From: Abyssibacter sp036156195
Lineage (GTDB): Bacteria; Pseudomonadota; Gammaproteobacteria; Nevskiales; OUC007
Assembly (NCBI GenBank): GCA_036156195.1
Contig: JAYZUZ010000011.1
Location: 471,261-535,260 of the forward strand
Length of the DNA stretch: 64,000 bases
Direction of reading: 5' to 3'
Below, piece by piece: positions 34,001-43,181 of the stretch. Numbering within the stretch: position 1 is the stretch's first letter; each line of letters starts with the position of its first letter. The notes beneath the pieces were generated by a model. That model ran no database searches. It was not told where the DNA came from and was given only the letters and a program-made list of their open reading frames with translations. The position numbers and the translations under genes were made by a program.

Positions 34001-34066
34001 CGGCTGTGCGACAATCGCCGGCAACGGTGTTCGCCCTTGTCATCGTCCATTTTCAAGACCGATCTC

Positions 34067-36202
34067 ATGGCCCTAACTTCCGCTACAAGACCACGTGCGC
34101 GGTGGACCGCGCAATGCCTGACCGCCCTGCGGCTGGCGTTGTTCGGCCTGCTGTTCGTTCCGTTGACCGCGCCGGCCGAGGCCGTGCGCCGGGATCACAT
34201 CAATGCCGAACTGGTGGCTGCCACCACAGCGGCTGTGCCCGGTGAAACGCTCACCGTGGCCCTGCGCCTGGAGCCGGATGAGCACTGGCACACGTACTGG
34301 CGCAATCCTGGCGACTCCGGGCTGCCCACGCGCTTGAGTTGGGATGTCCCCGCATCCATTGAACCGGGCCCCATTCTGTGGCCGTTTCCCGAACGCCAGT
34401 CCTTGGGTCCGCTGACGAACTTCGGCTACTCCGGCGAACATTTTCTGCTCACGGACATTCCGGTCCCCGCCGATTTCGATGCCGATGCACTGAGACTGGA
34501 TGTCGCCGCCAGTTGGCTGGTCTGCGAGAACATCTGCATTCCCGGCTCGGCCGATCTGAGCCTGACCCTGCCGGTACAGGCCAGCGCCCAGCCCTCCCAA
34601 TGGGCCAAGGCCCTGCAGCAGACTCGCCAGCGGGTGCCCACCCCGTTGACCGCGCCTGCACAGTTTGCCGTGGACGGCGAGCACCTACGGATTCAGCTTG
34701 CGCCGGATGCGTTGCCGTCCGGCGACGCGTTGGTGTACTTCCCAGCCACAACCGAACTGGCCAGCAATACCGACACCCCGGTGTTCCGCCATGGTGAGGC
34801 CGTCATCGACATCCGTGTGGCGACCAGCGAATACCTAGGTGCGCTGCCGACGGAATCCGAGCACGTGGTGGTCATCAACAACCAGCGTGCCGTGGTGTTC
34901 ACGGCCCGGCAGATCGGCGCGGATGCGCTGGTCCCTGTCGATGGAGGCGCCACCGCCCCCGCCGACAATGCCAGCTTCAACCTGGGCCTGGCGCTGGTCT
35001 TCGCCCTGCTGGGCGGACTGATCCTGAACCTGATGCCCTGCGTGTTCCCGGTGCTGTCGATCAAGGCGGTGTCGGTAGCCCAGCAGTCCGGCAGCGCGGC
35101 CGGTGAGCGGCGTCTTCATGCGTTGTGCTACACAGCCGGCGTGGTGGGCGGCTTTGTGGTGCTGGCCATTGCACTGATCGCGTTGCGCGAGGCCGGCGAG
35201 CGCATTGGTTGGGGCTTCCAGCTGCAGTCTCCGGTGTTTGTCACCGTGCTGGCCTGGATCATGTTCGTGCTCGGCCTGAGTCTGGCCGGTGTGTTCGAGT
35301 TCGGCACGCGGCTCATGGGCGTGGGTGATTCGCTCACGCATCAAGGTGGCCGGCGCGGCGCGCTGATGACCGGCCTGCTCGCCTGCCTGGTCGCCACGCC
35401 CTGCACGGCACCGTTCATGGGCCCGGCGATGGGCTTCGCCATCACCCAACCGGCCGTCGTGGCACTGACCGTGTTCGCCGCGCTCGGCCTGGGCATGGCC
35501 CTACCCTTTCTGCTGATCGGATTCGTACCGGCAGCCGCCAGGTTGTTGCCACGGCCCGGCGCATGGATGCTGACCTTTAAGCAGCTCATGGCCTTCCCGA
35601 TGTATGTGACGGCCATCTGGCTGATCTGGGTGCTGGGCCGGCAGACCGGCGTCAATGGCATGGCAGTCGGTCTGTTGGGTGTCGTGCTGATCGGCTTTGC
35701 GATCTGGCTATGGGGTCAGCGGCCGCAGCAGGGCCCTGCACGCGCTGGTCTGGCTGTCGCCGCTTGGCTGGCCGTGGCCGGCAGCCTGGCGATGCTCGCC
35801 TCACCTCTACTGCAACCGGCGCCCGCCAGCGCCGCTCCCACCGATGTCACCGGCGCCGCTGACTGGGGTGTGTATGCCCCCGACACCGTGGCTGAACTGC
35901 AGGCCAAGGGCCAGCCCGTATTCGTGAACCTGACGGCCGACTGGTGCGTGACCTGCCACGTGAACGAACGTGTCGCATTGAACACAGCGACTGTCGTGAA
36001 TGCGATGGAACGCAGCGGCGTGACGCGACTCAAAGGGGACTGGACCAATCGCGACCCTGTCATCACCGCCGTGCTGGAGCAGTACGACCGCACCGGTGTG
36101 CCGCTGTATCTGCTCTACCCGGGTGAAGCCGGTGCCGCGCCCATGGTCCTGCCACAGATTCTGACCCCACAACGCGTTGTCGACGCCCTCGACACGCTTT
36201 AA
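34067..36202 (+). CDS. dsbD: DsbD/ScsB-type thiol:disulfide interchange protein
   Basis: 711 residues from ATG 34067; the upstream extension to 33482 is an artefact overlapping the divergent gene. It has a signal peptide and a periplasmic N-terminal domain with Cys in LVCENICIPG. A membrane domain of eight helices has the catalytic pair in NLMPCVFPV and VATPCTAPF, and the C-terminal thioredoxin domain has NLTADWCVTCHVNE. Electrons pass from cytoplasmic thioredoxin to periplasmic proteins. The N-domain resembles the ScsB-like branch rather than classical DsbD. The redoxin gene follows 11 nt later. Confidence 0.9.
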   Translation: MALTSATRPRARWTAQCLTALRLALFGLLFVPLTAPAEAVRRDHINAELVAATTAAVPGETLTVALRLEPDEHWHTYWRNPGDSGLPTRLSWDVPASIEPGPILWPFPERQSLGPLTNFGYSGEHFLLTDIPVPADFDADALRLDVAASWLVCENICIPGSADLSLTLPVQASAQPSQWAKALQQTRQRVPTPLTAPAQFAVDGEHLRIQLAPDALPSGDALVYFPATTELASNTDTPVFRHGEAVIDIRVATSEYLGALPTESEHVVVINNQRAVVFTARQIGADALVPVDGGATAPADNASFNLGLALVFALLGGLILNLMPCVFPVLSIKAVSVAQQSGSAAGERRLHALCYTAGVVGGFVVLAIALIALREAGERIGWGFQLQSPVFVTVLAWIMFVLGLSLAGVFEFGTRLMGVGDSLTHQGGRRGALMTGLLACLVATPCTAPFMGPAMGFAITQPAVVALTVFAALGLGMALPFLLIGFVPAAARLLPRPGAWMLTFKQLMAFPMYVTAIWLIWVLGRQTGVNGMAVGLLGVVLIGFAIWLWGQRPQQGPARAGLAVAAWLAVAGSLAMLASPLLQPAPASAAPTDVTGAADWGVYAPDTVAELQAKGQPVFVNLTADWCVTCHVNERVALNTATVVNAMERSGVTRLKGDWTNRDPVITAVLEQYDRTGVPLYLLYPGEAGAAPMVLPQILTPQRVVDALDTL

Positions 36203-36213
36203 GGAGATTTACG

Positions 36214-36816
36214 ATGCGCACGCTGCTTGCTTCCATCGCCCTGCTCGCCCTGCTGATCGGGACGGCGCAGGCCAAGGTTGCGCCGGGGAACCCGGCACCG
36301 GATTTCACCCTGCCCAGCGCAGACGGCTCCGAAGTCTCGCTCAGCGACTTCGCAGGCAAGACCGTGATTCTTGAATGGACCAACCACGGCTGCCCGTTCG
36401 TTCAGAAGCATTACAACAGCGGCAACATGCAATCGCTGCAAACCCTGTACACCGGCGACGACACGGTGTGGCTGTCGATCATCTCCTCCGCGCCCGGCAA
36501 GCAGGGTCACGTGACGGCTGAGAAGGCCCTGACCTTGACCGAGGCCCGCGACGCAGCGCCCACCCACGTGCTGCTGGATGAGGACGGCACAGTCGGCCGC
36601 CTCTACGGTGCCAAGACCACGCCGCATATGTACATCATCGACCCCGACGGCACGATGATGGCCTACATGGGCGCCATCGACTCCATCCCCAGCGCGGACA
36701 CGGCCGACATCGAACGCGCCACCAACTACGTGAAGACGTCGATGGCAGCGCTGGCGCAGGACCGCCTGCCCGACCCGGCCTCAACCAAGCCTTACGGCTG
36801 CTCGGTTAAGTACTAG
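36214..36816 (+). CDS. Exported thioredoxin-fold redoxin (AhpC/TSA-like)
   Basis: 200 residues with signal peptide (cleavage after AQA), ideal AAGGAG box 8 nt before the ATG. Redoxin motif APDFTLPSADGSEVSLSDF, then EWTNHGCPFVQKHYNSGNM with a single active-site Cys in place of CxxC, and a late Cys in PYGCSVKY. Family members occur as periplasmic peroxidases or thiol-transfer proteins. Cotranscribed with dsbD, which probably reduces it; this is inferred from neighbourhood. Confidence 0.88.
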   Translation: MRTLLASIALLALLIGTAQAKVAPGNPAPDFTLPSADGSEVSLSDFAGKTVILEWTNHGCPFVQKHYNSGNMQSLQTLYTGDDTVWLSIISSAPGKQGHVTAEKALTLTEARDAAPTHVLLDEDGTVGRLYGAKTTPHMYIIDPDGTMMAYMGAIDSIPSADTADIERATNYVKTSMAALAQDRLPDPASTKPYGCSVKY

Positions 36817-36836
36817 CCGGTTCGACAGTCACACCC

Positions 36837-36866
36837 GGGCCGGGCGTTGGACGCAACGCCCGGCCC
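36837..36866. terminator. Terminator hairpin between convergent genes
   Basis: Perfect 12-bp stem GGGCCGGGCGTT with AACGCCCGGCCC around a 6-nt loop, placed between the redoxin and MgtC-like genes. It could stop transcription from either side. Confidence 0.75.
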
Positions 36867-36880
36867 GTTCTGCCAAAGGG

Positions 36881-37333
36881 TTAGTCGCCGCTGTCGTGGT
36901 CCTTGGGGGTATCAAGCAGCGCGAGCACCCGCAGCACGGCCAGCGTCAGCAGGGTGACACCCAGCGCCACGACCCAGGCCTCGACCGCGATGGTGACGCC
37001 GATGCCGGCCACCATGAGCAGCGACGCGGCGGTGGTCAGCCCATGTACACGGTTCTGGCCAGAAACGAAAATCGTGCCCGCCCCCAAAAACGACACACCG
37101 GCCACGATGGCCTCGACGATACGGATGGGGTCGGTCCGCATCGCTTCGCCGGCCTCGTGACTAAACGTCTCGATGAGCAGATTTGACAGGCCGACCAACA
37201 GGGCGGCAGCGCCGCCCACCAGCATATGGGTGCGCAGACCAGCGGCTTTGCGATCGGCCTCCCGCTCGTAACCGATCAGCCCCGCCAGCAGCATCGCGAC
37301 GGCGACCTTACCCAGCAGAAGCAGCTCTTCCAT
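36881..37333 (-). CDS. MgtC/SapB-family membrane protein
   Basis: 150 residues from ATG 37333; an adjacent GTG at 37336 overlaps the upstream stop. Four to five helices. Conserved MgtC blocks are LLAGLIGYEREADRKAAGLRTHMLVG and GVSFLGAGTIF. The protein has the membrane domain without the C-terminal cytoplasmic ACT-like domain of Salmonella MgtC. MgtC proteins inhibit F-ATPase or affect magnesium and phosphate stress. Last gene of the nfeD-slipin operon, coupled by overlap. Confidence 0.88.
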   Translation of the reverse strand: MEELLLLGKVAVAMLLAGLIGYEREADRKAAGLRTHMLVGGAAALLVGLSNLLIETFSHEAGEAMRTDPIRIVEAIVAGVSFLGAGTIFVSGQNRVHGLTTAASLLMVAGIGVTIAVEAWVVALGVTLLTLAVLRVLALLDTPKDHDSGD

Positions 37334-37827
37334 CACAAGGTGGGCGGATGGTCTCTGCGACCGTCCAGATACGCCTGCACAGCGAGCAGGTCATCCATCC
37401 GTGTCTTCACCGCCGGCCAGTCGCGCCGACTCTGCCGCCGCTGAGTCCGCTGGGCTTCCAGCGCATCGCGCGCATCGCTGTACTCCTGCTGATCCAGCAT
37501 CCCCGCAGCGCGCAAATCCTTGATCTGCTGCAATTGGCGCTGCAGTTCTGGGTCATCGGAATCGGGCTGCTGCAACTGTGTCATCGCCTCGCGAATGCGC
37601 TGGCCCTGCGCGCGATAGGCGGCGACACTGCTATAGCCTGCCGCCTCGACGCGCGCCCGCGCGGCATCGCCAAGCGCCTGCCCAGCACCGGCATCGGGCT
37701 GCACCGCGTGCACGGCCAGTCGGGCCTGCATCCAGCGCTCGACATCCTGCTCGCTCAGTCCGCCCCCCGCCGCCCAGGTCAGCAGCGGCACAGCCAACAA
37801 AGCCAGCGTCAGACGACGCAAATCCAT
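37333..37827 (-). CDS. Unknown exported helical protein
   Basis: 164 residues. N-terminal signal peptide (RRLTLALLAVPLLTWAAG), then a charged helical region with a short-hairpin block LQQIKDLRAAGMLDQQEYSDARDAL that resembles a SHOCT-like oligomerisation motif. Family not recognised otherwise. Its ATG overlaps the slipin stop (TAATG), and its own stop overlaps the MgtC-like start, so it is firmly in the operon. It may bridge slipin and MgtC in the periplasm, but this is speculation. Confidence 0.68.
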   Translation of the reverse strand: MDLRRLTLALLAVPLLTWAAGGGLSEQDVERWMQARLAVHAVQPDAGAGQALGDAARARVEAAGYSSVAAYRAQGQRIREAMTQLQQPDSDDPELQRQLQQIKDLRAAGMLDQQEYSDARDALEAQRTQRRQSRRDWPAVKTRMDDLLAVQAYLDGRRDHPPTL

Positions 37828-38591
37828 TATTCGTCGGTGTCGAGCTTGGCCATCAGCGGTTTGATCAGGTCCATGGGCAGCGGGAAGATGATCGTGGAGT
37901 TCTGACCACTGCTGCCGGTGGTGACATCCAGCAGGGTCTGCAGGTAGCGCAGCTGCATGGCCTGGGGTTCCAGCGCCAGCGCCCTGGCGGCCTCGGTCAG
38001 CTTCTCCGCCGCCTGCTGCTCACCTTCGGCGTGAATGACCTTGGCGCGCCGCGAACGTTCGGCCTCGGCCTGGCGGGCGATGGCGCGAATCATCGACTCG
38101 TCCAGATCCACATGCTTGATTTCGACGTTCGAGACCTTGATGCCCCAGGCATCGGTGTGGCGGTCGAGAATCGCCTGGATGTCCTGGTTGAGCTTGTCGC
38201 GCTCGGTCAGCATGTCGTCCAGCTCATGCTGACCCAGCACGGAGCGCAGCGTGGTCTGGGCCAGCTGGCTGGTGGCCGCGTAATACTGCTCCACCTGCAG
38301 CGTGGCCTTACCGGCATCCACCACCCGGAAGTACACCACGGCGTTGACCTTGACCGACACGTTGTCGCGCGAGATCACATCCTGGGTCGGCACGTCCATG
38401 ACGATGACGCGCATGTCGACCTTCATCATCTTTTGCAGAAAGGGGATGACGAGAATCAGGCCCGGCCCCTTGGTGCCGGTATAGCGGCCCAGCGTAAAAA
38501 TCACGCCACGCTCGTACTCGTTGAGAATCTTGATCGCGGACGCGAGCAGCGCGATAACCGAGAAGACAAAAATGCTGATCAATGGGGTCAT
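37827..38591 (-). CDS. Slipin (SPFH/stomatin-like) protein
   Basis: 254 residues. An N-terminal membrane helix (about 5-22) precedes an SPFH domain with ILNEYERGVIFTLGRYTGTKGPGLILVIPF and DVPTQDVISRDNVSVKVNAVVYFRV, followed by a coiled-coil HAEGEQQAAEKLTEAARAL. SPFH proteins form ring scaffolds at membranes. Slipin and NfeD genes are a well-known conserved pair, and NfeD cleaves slipin C-termini in archaea. Its gene lies 36 nt after nfeD on the same strand. Confidence 0.93.
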   Translation of the reverse strand: MTPLISIFVFSVIALLASAIKILNEYERGVIFTLGRYTGTKGPGLILVIPFLQKMMKVDMRVIVMDVPTQDVISRDNVSVKVNAVVYFRVVDAGKATLQVEQYYAATSQLAQTTLRSVLGQHELDDMLTERDKLNQDIQAILDRHTDAWGIKVSNVEIKHVDLDESMIRAIARQAEAERSRRAKVIHAEGEQQAAEKLTEAARALALEPQAMQLRYLQTLLDVTTGSSGQNSTIIFPLPMDLIKPLMAKLDTDE

Positions 38592-38627
38592 GCGAACTCT
38601 CCGTCGAAAAGATCGTGCCGTTCGAAA

Positions 38628-40040
38628 TCAGTGTGAGGCGGTGGTCCGAACCGGTTCGACCTGCAGCTCCAGGCCTTCGCGGTCAACAACGCGAAACCGT
38701 TCGCCCGCCTCCAAGGGAGCGGTGGGTCGGATCTTCCAGGTCTCGCCCGCCACCACCGACCAACCGGCCTCGCCCGCCGCCAACGGGGTATCGGCGACGC
38801 CGCACTCGCCGGCCAGCGCCTCGGAGGCGGTGGAAATCGGCGCGCGACGGGATCGGGCAAACATCCAGGCGCTCAGCACCATTCCCGCACAGCCAACCAT
38901 GGCAATCCCGCCGATCACCCCCAAATTGACACCATAGCCGGGCACATCGGTGTCCATGAGCATGATGGAGCCGAAGACAAACGCGGCCACGCCGCCCAGC
39001 CCCAGCGCGCCGAAACTGGGCGCAAAGGCCTCGGCAACCATGAGTGCCAGACCCAGCGCCATCAGCGCCAGACCGGCGTAATTAATCGGCAGCGCCTGGA
39101 ACGCGAACAAGGCCAGCAACAACGCGATGGAGCCGACCACACCGGGCACGATGGCACCCGGGCTATAGCCCTCCAGCAACAGGCCATAGATGCCAATCAT
39201 CATCAGGATGTAAGCGACTGTCGGGTTGGTGATGATCGATAGCAACTCGACCCGCCAGTCAGGCTCTACCCGCTGCAGCATCAGGCCCTCGGTCGCCAGC
39301 GTGACCGAGCCGGTGGCCAGCGCCACCGTCTGCCCGTCGATGGCCGCCAATAGCTCAGGGATGCTCGCGGCCACCAGATCAATCACGTTGTCTGCCAGCG
39401 CCGCATCGGCCGACAGGCTCACGCCTTCGCGCACAGCACGTTCGGCCCAGTCCGCGTTGCGCCCCCGGCGCTCGGCCAGCCCGCGAATATAGGCCACGGC
39501 ATCGTTGACCGCCTTGCGCCGCGAGGCCGTGTCCGCCGGGGCCACCTCGCCCGGCTGGATCGCAGGCTCAGCGTCACCGGAGGATTCGTCCTTCGGGCCC
39601 GGCCCGGGTTGGTCCGCTCCGGGCTTGGCCGGCGTGCCACCAGGTGAGCCACCCACCGGAATCGGTGTCGCTGCCCCCAGATTGGTGGCCGGAGCCATGG
39701 CAGCAATGTGGCTGGCATAAAGAATGTACGTGCCGGCACTGGCAGCGCGAGAACCCGAGGGCGACACATAGGTCACCACAGGAATCGGGCTTGCGAGGAT
39801 GCGCTTGATGATGTCGCGCATGGCACTGTCGAGGCCACCCGGCGTATCCAGCTCGAGAATCAGCAGCCGCGCGCCGGCATCGATGGCATCGTCCAGCGCA
39901 CGATCGAAATAGGCCGCCGTGGCGGGGCTGATCGCGTCATCCAGCGAGACAACAACAGCCTGTCCGGCGCCCTCGGCCCGGGTCGGTGTGGCGGCGAGCA
40001 TGAGGCTCCATCCGCAGAGAAGAATCGCCATCCATCGCAT
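38628..40040 (-). CDS. nfeD: NfeD-family membrane serine protease
   Basis: 470 residues, the long form. Signal peptide (cleavage near TRA-EG), ClpP-class protease domain with LELDTPGGLDSAMRDI, nucleophile Ser in SGSRAASAGTYI, and Lys in RRKAVNDAVAYI (Ser-Lys dyad). A low-complexity Pro/Gly/Asp linker interrupts the protease domain. Four to five membrane helices (about 265-400) precede a C-terminal OB-fold NfeD domain. It probably processes the neighbouring slipin. Leads the four-gene operon with mgtC. Confidence 0.9.
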   Translation of the reverse strand: MRWMAILLCGWSLMLAATPTRAEGAGQAVVVSLDDAISPATAAYFDRALDDAIDAGARLLILELDTPGGLDSAMRDIIKRILASPIPVVTYVSPSGSRAASAGTYILYASHIAAMAPATNLGAATPIPVGGSPGGTPAKPGADQPGPGPKDESSGDAEPAIQPGEVAPADTASRRKAVNDAVAYIRGLAERRGRNADWAERAVREGVSLSADAALADNVIDLVAASIPELLAAIDGQTVALATGSVTLATEGLMLQRVEPDWRVELLSIITNPTVAYILMMIGIYGLLLEGYSPGAIVPGVVGSIALLLALFAFQALPINYAGLALMALGLALMVAEAFAPSFGALGLGGVAAFVFGSIMLMDTDVPGYGVNLGVIGGIAMVGCAGMVLSAWMFARSRRAPISTASEALAGECGVADTPLAAGEAGWSVVAGETWKIRPTAPLEAGERFRVVDREGLELQVEPVRTTASH

Positions 40041-40164
40041 GCCGCGAGACTACCACCGTCCCAACCGCCGCGCCGCCCTTGCGCCACCGCACAATGTGGG
40101 ATGACAAGCGACGCGCCATCTGCCACTGTCATCGCCCACCGATGATCGACCATTCTCTGCATCC

Positions 40165-40812
40165 ATGAGTGTCACTTACTCTGCTGGCGAAGAGATCGCC
40201 AACACCGTGACGCACGGCCTGGGCGCCGTGCTGGGCATTGTCGGACTGGCCGTGCTGGTTGGCTTCGCCGTGCCCACAGGCGACGTCAAACTGGTGATTG
40301 GCTGTTCGGTGTTCGGCGGTACGCTCATCCTCACCTACGCCGCCTCAGCGCTGTACCACGGCATTCCCATTGCCACTGCCAAACCCGTGCTCAAAGCCAT
40401 CGACCATGCGTCGATCTACCTGCTGATCGCCGGGACCTATACGCCCTTCACTCTGTCGGTACTGGAACCGCCCTGGGGCTGGAGTCTGTTTGCCGTGGTC
40501 TGGAGCCTCGCAGGCCTGGGCGTGGTCTTCAAGATCTTCACGGCCGGTCGCTACGAATGGTTCTCGGTGGCGCTTTACCTCGGTATGGGCTGGGTGGCCA
40601 TTGTCGCCACCAAGCCGATTCTGGCGCTGTTCCCTATGGGTGGTATTGCGCTCATGGTCGGCGGTGGCCTGGCGTACACACTGGGCGTTGCGTTCTACCT
40701 GTGGCGATCGATGCGTTACCACCACGCGATCTGGCATTTGTTTGTCATCACCGGCAGCGTGCTGCATTACTTCGCGGTGCTGCTTTACATCATTCCGCTG
40801 GATAAGGCCTAA
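40165..40812 (+). CDS. trhA: Hemolysin III/PAQR-family membrane protein
   Basis: 215 residues with seven helices. PAQR/HlyIII motifs are visible: EEIANTVTHGLGAVLG at the start, LYHGIP, KAIDHASIYLLIAGTYTPF, and the late HHAIWHLFVITGSVLHYFAVL that together hold the metal-site His residues. Bacterial homologues (TrhA) affect membrane homeostasis and energy; haemolysis is not established for most. Divergent from nfeD. Confidence 0.92.
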   Translation: MSVTYSAGEEIANTVTHGLGAVLGIVGLAVLVGFAVPTGDVKLVIGCSVFGGTLILTYAASALYHGIPIATAKPVLKAIDHASIYLLIAGTYTPFTLSVLEPPWGWSLFAVVWSLAGLGVVFKIFTAGRYEWFSVALYLGMGWVAIVATKPILALFPMGGIALMVGGGLAYTLGVAFYLWRSMRYHHAIWHLFVITGSVLHYFAVLLYIIPLDKA

Positions 40813-40868
40813 GCGCAGTCAATGCGTGGCGCGCATCCAAGCAGAACGCCACGACGAAATGCCTGGGC

Positions 40869-41489
40869 ATGAGCCCATCGCCGCCTGAACGCAGACCAAG
40901 AACACCGCGTGCCCTGCGGCAGTCCATCGCCAGGCGCGCGCCCGAAATCGAACGCAAGACCTTCGCGCGGTTTGCTCGGCGCAACCGCTGGGGCGTGCAA
41001 ATCACCCGATTGCTGCCGGTGATGCTGGGCCTGTCCATCTCGCTATGGGCCTTTGCACCGCTGGATGTCATGCGCGTGCTAACACCTTATGTCGGCGCCG
41101 CTGCCCTGATCTGCGCCGGTCTCTACCTGTTTCGCGTGCTTGCGCGGATCGGTCATTTCTCCAACGAACACCTCTCCGCCCTACCCGACAGCGCCCGCCC
41201 CGCGCTGCTACGCCTCAAGCGCTCCCTGTACAAAATGGCCTGGGTGCTCATCGGGGTACTGATCATGGCCGGGGGTTACTTCTATCTGTCGGCCACCGTA
41301 CTGCAGGAAACACACTCGGCCACCGAGCCCGGCCTGCTTTGGACGCTGCCCATCGGCGGTCTGGTGCTATCGATTTTCTTTGGCGAGGCGGTCACACGAC
41401 TCATCGAGGTCGTGGAGGAGGCCATGGAACAAATCGCTGCTGAAACAGATGAGCCATCAGCGCAGAATGAGACGGCCTCAGCAGTCTAG
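40869..41489 (+). CDS. Unknown membrane protein upstream of orphan ParA
   Basis: 206 residues. A basic Arg-rich N-terminus (first 45 residues) could contact DNA, lipid or a partner. Four hydrophobic helices follow (about 46-64, 71-90, 122-142 and 156-174), and an acidic C-terminal amphipathic tail EEAMEQIAAETDEPSAQ. Family not recognised. It ends just before the ParA-like gene (TAG then ATG), so the two are likely co-expressed; the protein might anchor ParA at the membrane. Confidence 0.65.
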   Translation: MSPSPPERRPRTPRALRQSIARRAPEIERKTFARFARRNRWGVQITRLLPVMLGLSISLWAFAPLDVMRVLTPYVGAAALICAGLYLFRVLARIGHFSNEHLSALPDSARPALLRLKRSLYKMAWVLIGVLIMAGGYFYLSATVLQETHSATEPGLLWTLPIGGLVLSIFFGEAVTRLIEVVEEAMEQIAAETDEPSAQNETASAV

Positions 41490-41490
41490 A

Positions 41491-42249
41491 ATGCACCCCA
41501 TGCAAACCCTTGCGCTCTATCACCTCAAAGGCGGCGTGGGCAAAACCGCTGCAGCGGTTAATCTGGCGTATCTGGCCGCACGCGATGGCTACCCCACGCT
41601 GTTCTGGGACCTGGATCCGCAGGGCGCCGGGTCCTGGTATCTGGAATGCGAGCCGGGACAATCGGTCGACGCGGACAAACTGATCAAGGGCAAGTTAGCC
41701 GTGGGACGACTGGTGCGCCCCACGCGCTTCGACAATCTGTCCTTGATGCCGGCCGATTTTTCGCTGCGCTATCTCGATATCCTGCTGCGCAAAGTGCAGG
41801 GCCAGGACGCGCTCAAGCGCCTGCTCGCCCCGTTCCGGGAGATGTTTACGTTGGTGGTACTGGACTGCCCACCCAGCCTGTCGCATCTGGCGGCCAATAT
41901 CTTTGCCGCCGCCGATGCCGTCGCCGTGCCCATCGTACCCAGCCACCTATCCGTACGGGCCTTCGAGATCGTCCACAGGGAATACAAAGCGCTGGGCCAC
42001 AAACCGCGCCGCCTGCACCCGTTTTTTTCCATGGTCGACCGGCGCCGGCGTCTGCATAACAGCTTGCTGGCTGAGACGCCTAAGCGACTGAAGCGGCGCA
42101 TGGATACTGTCATCCCTTACGCTTCGGTCATCGAGCAAATGGGCGAAGAGCGCGCGCCGCTGGGCGCGTTTGCACCGCGTCACCCGGCGGCCCTGGCCTA
42201 CGAATCACTGTGGCAGGACCTGCGCGGACGCATGGACGAATTCGCCTGA
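41491..42249 (+). CDS. ParA/MinD-like ATPase (orphan)
   Basis: 252 residues from ATG 41491 (or 41500). Deviant Walker A LKGGVGKTAAAVNLA at the N-terminus, switch I LFWDLDPQGAGS, switch II LVVLDCPPSLS, then IVPSHLSVRAFEIV. These features define ParA/Soj partition or positioning ATPases that dimerise with ATP and bind DNA or membrane. No ParB gene or parS-like repeat lies next to it. It may position another cargo (chemosensory cluster, carboxysome-type body or membrane partner). Confidence 0.88.
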   Translation: MHPMQTLALYHLKGGVGKTAAAVNLAYLAARDGYPTLFWDLDPQGAGSWYLECEPGQSVDADKLIKGKLAVGRLVRPTRFDNLSLMPADFSLRYLDILLRKVQGQDALKRLLAPFREMFTLVVLDCPPSLSHLAANIFAAADAVAVPIVPSHLSVRAFEIVHREYKALGHKPRRLHPFFSMVDRRRRLHNSLLAETPKRLKRRMDTVIPYASVIEQMGEERAPLGAFAPRHPAALAYESLWQDLRGRMDEFA

Positions 42250-42341
42250 GAACCGCCGCCGAGCCTCCGCCTTTGGGTGGGCCGCCAGGCCTGACCCGGT
42301 GGTAGGCTTGCGCTCCGATTCACTGAGCACAGAACAAGAAC

Positions 42342-43109
42342 ATGGAGCTGAGCAACAGCACAGTGCTGGTCACCGGAGGGAGTTCCGGTCTGGGAGGCGC
42401 GACCGTCCGCACATTGGTTGATGCGGGTGCGAAAGTGGTCATTGCCGACGTGAACATCGCCGCCGGCGAAGCCATGGCCGAGGAGCTGGGCGCCGCCGTG
42501 CGCTTCGTGCCCACGGATGTCACCGACGAGGCGGCCGCCCGCACCGCCGTCGATGCCGCCGTAACATTGGGTGGTCGCATTGACGCCCTGGTCAACTGCG
42601 CCGGAATCGTCGTGGCCGGCAAGGCCGTAGGCCGCGACGGCCCGCATGACCTGGCCAGCTTCACGCGGTGCATCCACATCAATCTGATCGGCAGCTTCAA
42701 CATGATTCGCCTGGCGGCCGCCGCCATGCAGGCGCAGGATGCCAATGACGCTGGTGAACGCGGCGTCATCATCAACACAGCCTCCGTCGCCGCCTACGAT
42801 GGCCAGATCGGCCAGGCCGCCTATGCGGCGTCGAAATCCGGCGTGGTCGGAATGACCCTGCCCCTGGCTCGAGAATTCGCCAAGACCGGCATCCGCGTTC
42901 TGACGATTGCCCCCGGCCTCTTTGAAACGCCGATGATGCACGACCTGCCAGAGGCGGCCCGCGAGGCGCTGGGCCAGATGACGCCGTTCCCGGCTCGCCT
43001 GGGCAAGCCCGATGAGTTTGCCGCCCTGGCCTGTCACGCGCTGGGCAACACCATGCTCAACGGCGAAACCATCCGGCTGGACGGCGCGATCCGCCTGCCG
43101 CCGAAATAA
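42342..43109 (+). CDS. Short-chain dehydrogenase, 3-hydroxyacyl-CoA dehydrogenase-like
   Basis: 255 residues of the SDR family. Cofactor motif TGGSSGLGGAT, NCAGIV, Ser in NTASVAAYDGQ and the YAASKSG catalytic Tyr-Lys. The insert FTRCIHINLIGSFNMIRLAA and the C-terminus RLDGAIRLPPK resemble type-2 3-hydroxyacyl-CoA dehydrogenases (HSD10-like) that act in fatty acid oxidation. The thiolase gene follows 72 nt later, strengthening a beta-oxidation role. Confidence 0.92.
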   Translation: MELSNSTVLVTGGSSGLGGATVRTLVDAGAKVVIADVNIAAGEAMAEELGAAVRFVPTDVTDEAAARTAVDAAVTLGGRIDALVNCAGIVVAGKAVGRDGPHDLASFTRCIHINLIGSFNMIRLAAAAMQAQDANDAGERGVIINTASVAAYDGQIGQAAYAASKSGVVGMTLPLAREFAKTGIRVLTIAPGLFETPMMHDLPEAAREALGQMTPFPARLGKPDEFAALACHALGNTMLNGETIRLDGAIRLPPK

Positions 43110-43181
43110 GACAGCCCCGGCCAACGCCGCCTGTGGTGGCGGCGCTGGCAACCCATTTCACAGCTTGAGAGGACAGACACA

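Noticed and set aside
33482..34066. N-terminal extension of the DsbD reading frame upstream of 34067
   Set aside because: The extension is antisense to the DUF2845 gene and lacks conserved features; a normal signal peptide begins at 34067.
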